DNA from: CAVTPU01 sp963736695
GTDB lineage: Bacteria; Actinomycetota; Actinomycetes; Mycobacteriales; Micromonosporaceae
NCBI GenBank assembly: GCA_963736695.1
Contig: CAVTPU010000001.1
Location: 496,001-560,000, forward strand
Direction: 5' to 3'
DNA length: 64,000 bases
Position 1 is the stretch's first letter. Every line of letters starts with the position of its first letter. Positions 63,254-64,000 of this stretch are shown here, one piece after another. The notes under the pieces are model-generated. The model did not search any database. It was not told the origin of the DNA and worked only from the letters and a program-made list of their open reading frames with translations. A program made the position numbers and the translations under genes.

Positions 63254-63271
63254 TACCCCCTGGGGTATGTT
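63243..63271 (+). promoter_or_regulatory. Promoter with CsoR/CstR-type operator
   Basis: TTGCGG (63243-63248) and TATGTT (63266-63271) are 17 bases apart. The palindrome ATACCCC-CT-GGGGTAT (63253-63268) fills the spacer and enters the -10 box. This sequence class binds the CsoR family, including the persulfide sensor CstR, and the first gene downstream encodes a rhodanese. Confidence 0.75.
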
Positions 63272-63354
63272 GGCGTGGTCCGGAACGGGACACGGGTGGC
63301 CAGCCCCGGCCGCCCGTTCATTGATGGCACCAGATGCAAGGGGTTGTGTTTGCC

Positions 63355-63672
63355 ATGCGTGAGGTCGATCTCGCCACCTTCGCCGCGGCGCGCGCCGACG
63401 GAGCTCTCGTCATCGACGTTCGTGAACCACACGAATATGTCGCCGGTCACGTGCCAGGGGCCCAGTCGGTCCCCCTCGCCCGGCTGGCCGACCACACCAC
63501 GAACCTGCGCCGGAACACTCCGGTCTATGTCATCTGCGCCAGTGGAAACCGCAGCCTCACCGCGGTGGAGTTCCTCACCCGCCGGGGTCTGACCGCCTAT
63601 TCGGTCAGTGGCGGCACCAGCGCCTGGACAGGCGCCGGGCGACCGGTCGTGCGCAGCTCACGAGCCGCCTGA
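63355..63672 (+). CDS. Rhodanese-like sulfurtransferase
   Basis: 105 aa single rhodanese domain. The N-terminus LVIDVREPHEYVAGHVPGAQ is diagnostic; the active-site Cys is in VICASGNRSLTA, the six-residue loop CASGNR being of the sulfurtransferase type; it ends VSGGTSAWTGAGRPV. It handles sulfane sulfur. ATG 63355 is preferred over 63334 because AAGGGG lies upstream at 63338-63343. Its promoter carries a CsoR/CstR-type operator. Confidence 0.9.
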   Translation: MREVDLATFAAARADGALVIDVREPHEYVAGHVPGAQSVPLARLADHTTNLRRNTPVYVICASGNRSLTAVEFLTRRGLTAYSVSGGTSAWTGAGRPVVRSSRAA

Positions 63673-63700
63673 TCACACACCATCGGCGAAAGGCACAGCC

Positions 63701-64000
63701 GTGCGCAGCACCCCCTTGGCCCCCACCGCCGGTCGGATCGAGCAACGCCCCGCACTCACTCGAGACGTACGGGGCCTGCTCGCCGTGGTGGCGCATCCCG
63801 ACGACGAATCCTTCGGTCTCGGCGCGCTCATCGACCGGTTCACCTCGTGCGGCATTCCCGTGAGTGTGCTGTGCTTCACCCACGGAGAGGCCTCGACGCT
63901 GCACGGCCGTCCCGGCGACCTGCGCGCCCTGCGCGCGACCGAGCTGCGTGTCGCGGCGCGGGTGTTGGGCGTCGACCAAGTCGACCTGCTCGACTATCCC
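63701..64000 (+). CDS. PIG-L family deacetylase, 3' partial
   Basis: The first 100 codons are visible; the gene runs off the right edge. The zinc motif AHPDDESFGLGALIDRF is typical of the PIG-L/LmbE fold that includes the mycothiol enzymes MshB and Mca. GTG 63701 follows AAAGGC and lies 29 bases after the rhodanese stop, so co-transcription is likely. A role in thiol (mycothiol) chemistry is suggested by family and neighbour but cannot be fixed without the rest. Confidence 0.85.
   Translation, partial: MRSTPLAPTAGRIEQRPALTRDVRGLLAVVAHPDDESFGLGALIDRFTSCGIPVSVLCFTHGEASTLHGRPGDLRALRATELRVAARVLGVDQVDLLDYP

Overview
The window is high-GC DNA from an actinomycete. Many genes start with GTG, genes are tightly coupled by ATGA/GTGA overlaps, and at least seven starts have a TANNNT -10 box only 6-8 bases upstream, as in leaderless actinobacterial mRNAs. 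A DtxR/IdeR-like iron box, a CsoR-family operator, a soluble Ser/Thr kinase and a PIG-L deacetylase fit this. The exact genus cannot be told. Tyrosine is mostly written TAT, although other two-codon amino acids favour C-ending codons; the HigBA-like module uses only TAC and so looks acquired. No integrase, transposase, rRNA or CRISPR array was seen.

Layout: (1) 1-9957 is a class 1 DISARM phage-defence locus, drmMI-drmA-drmB-drmC, with drmD presumably just left of the window. drmA carries two frameshifts in the same direction. (2) 10073-16654 holds a Ser/Thr kinase with a TPR-like tail, membrane and helical-repeat proteins, an SDR, and a TM-anchored cysteine-containing protein. (3) 16890-19255 is a lower-GC accessory patch with a HigBA-like toxin-antitoxin pair and a broken zinc-ribbon gene. 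(4) 19272-26869 has housekeeping-type genes: acetyltransferase, P1B-type metal ATPase, FAD monooxygenase, sirtuin, ArsR/VOC pair, helical-repeat protein. (5) 26961-32873 has a tRNA-like sequence, a leucine-rich-repeat protein and two paralogous ankyrin proteins flanking a HAD phosphatase-like gene. (6) 33069-35485 is a MoxR ATPase plus HExxH/VWA protein pair. (7) 35568-40790 holds DUF4303 and SUKH-type genes, an acetyltransferase, an aldo/keto reductase and a large membrane protein. (8) 40928-44920 is a GH18-like protein fused in frame to a MORN/LRR protein, apparently through loss of one C. (9) 44924-57554 (minus strand) is a five-gene coupled operon: DUF4132, a 1598-aa unknown, MoxR ATPase, DUF5682-VWA fusion and SWIM protein, the actinobacterial counterpart of the E. 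coli yehI-yehLMPQ neighbourhood and of described vWA-MoxR conflict systems. An XRE regulator precedes it and a WD40 protein diverges from it. (10) 60278-64000 has a multicopper oxidase behind an iron-box-like site, and a rhodanese/PIG-L unit behind a CsoR-type operator.

The overall picture is a defence and conflict island with many eukaryotic-like repeat scaffolds (TPR, HEAT-like, LRR, ankyrin, MORN, WD40) embedded among ordinary metabolic genes. Several single-base reading-frame anomalies (drmA twice, the zinc-ribbon gene, the 42 kb fusion) need raw-read checking before being read as biology.
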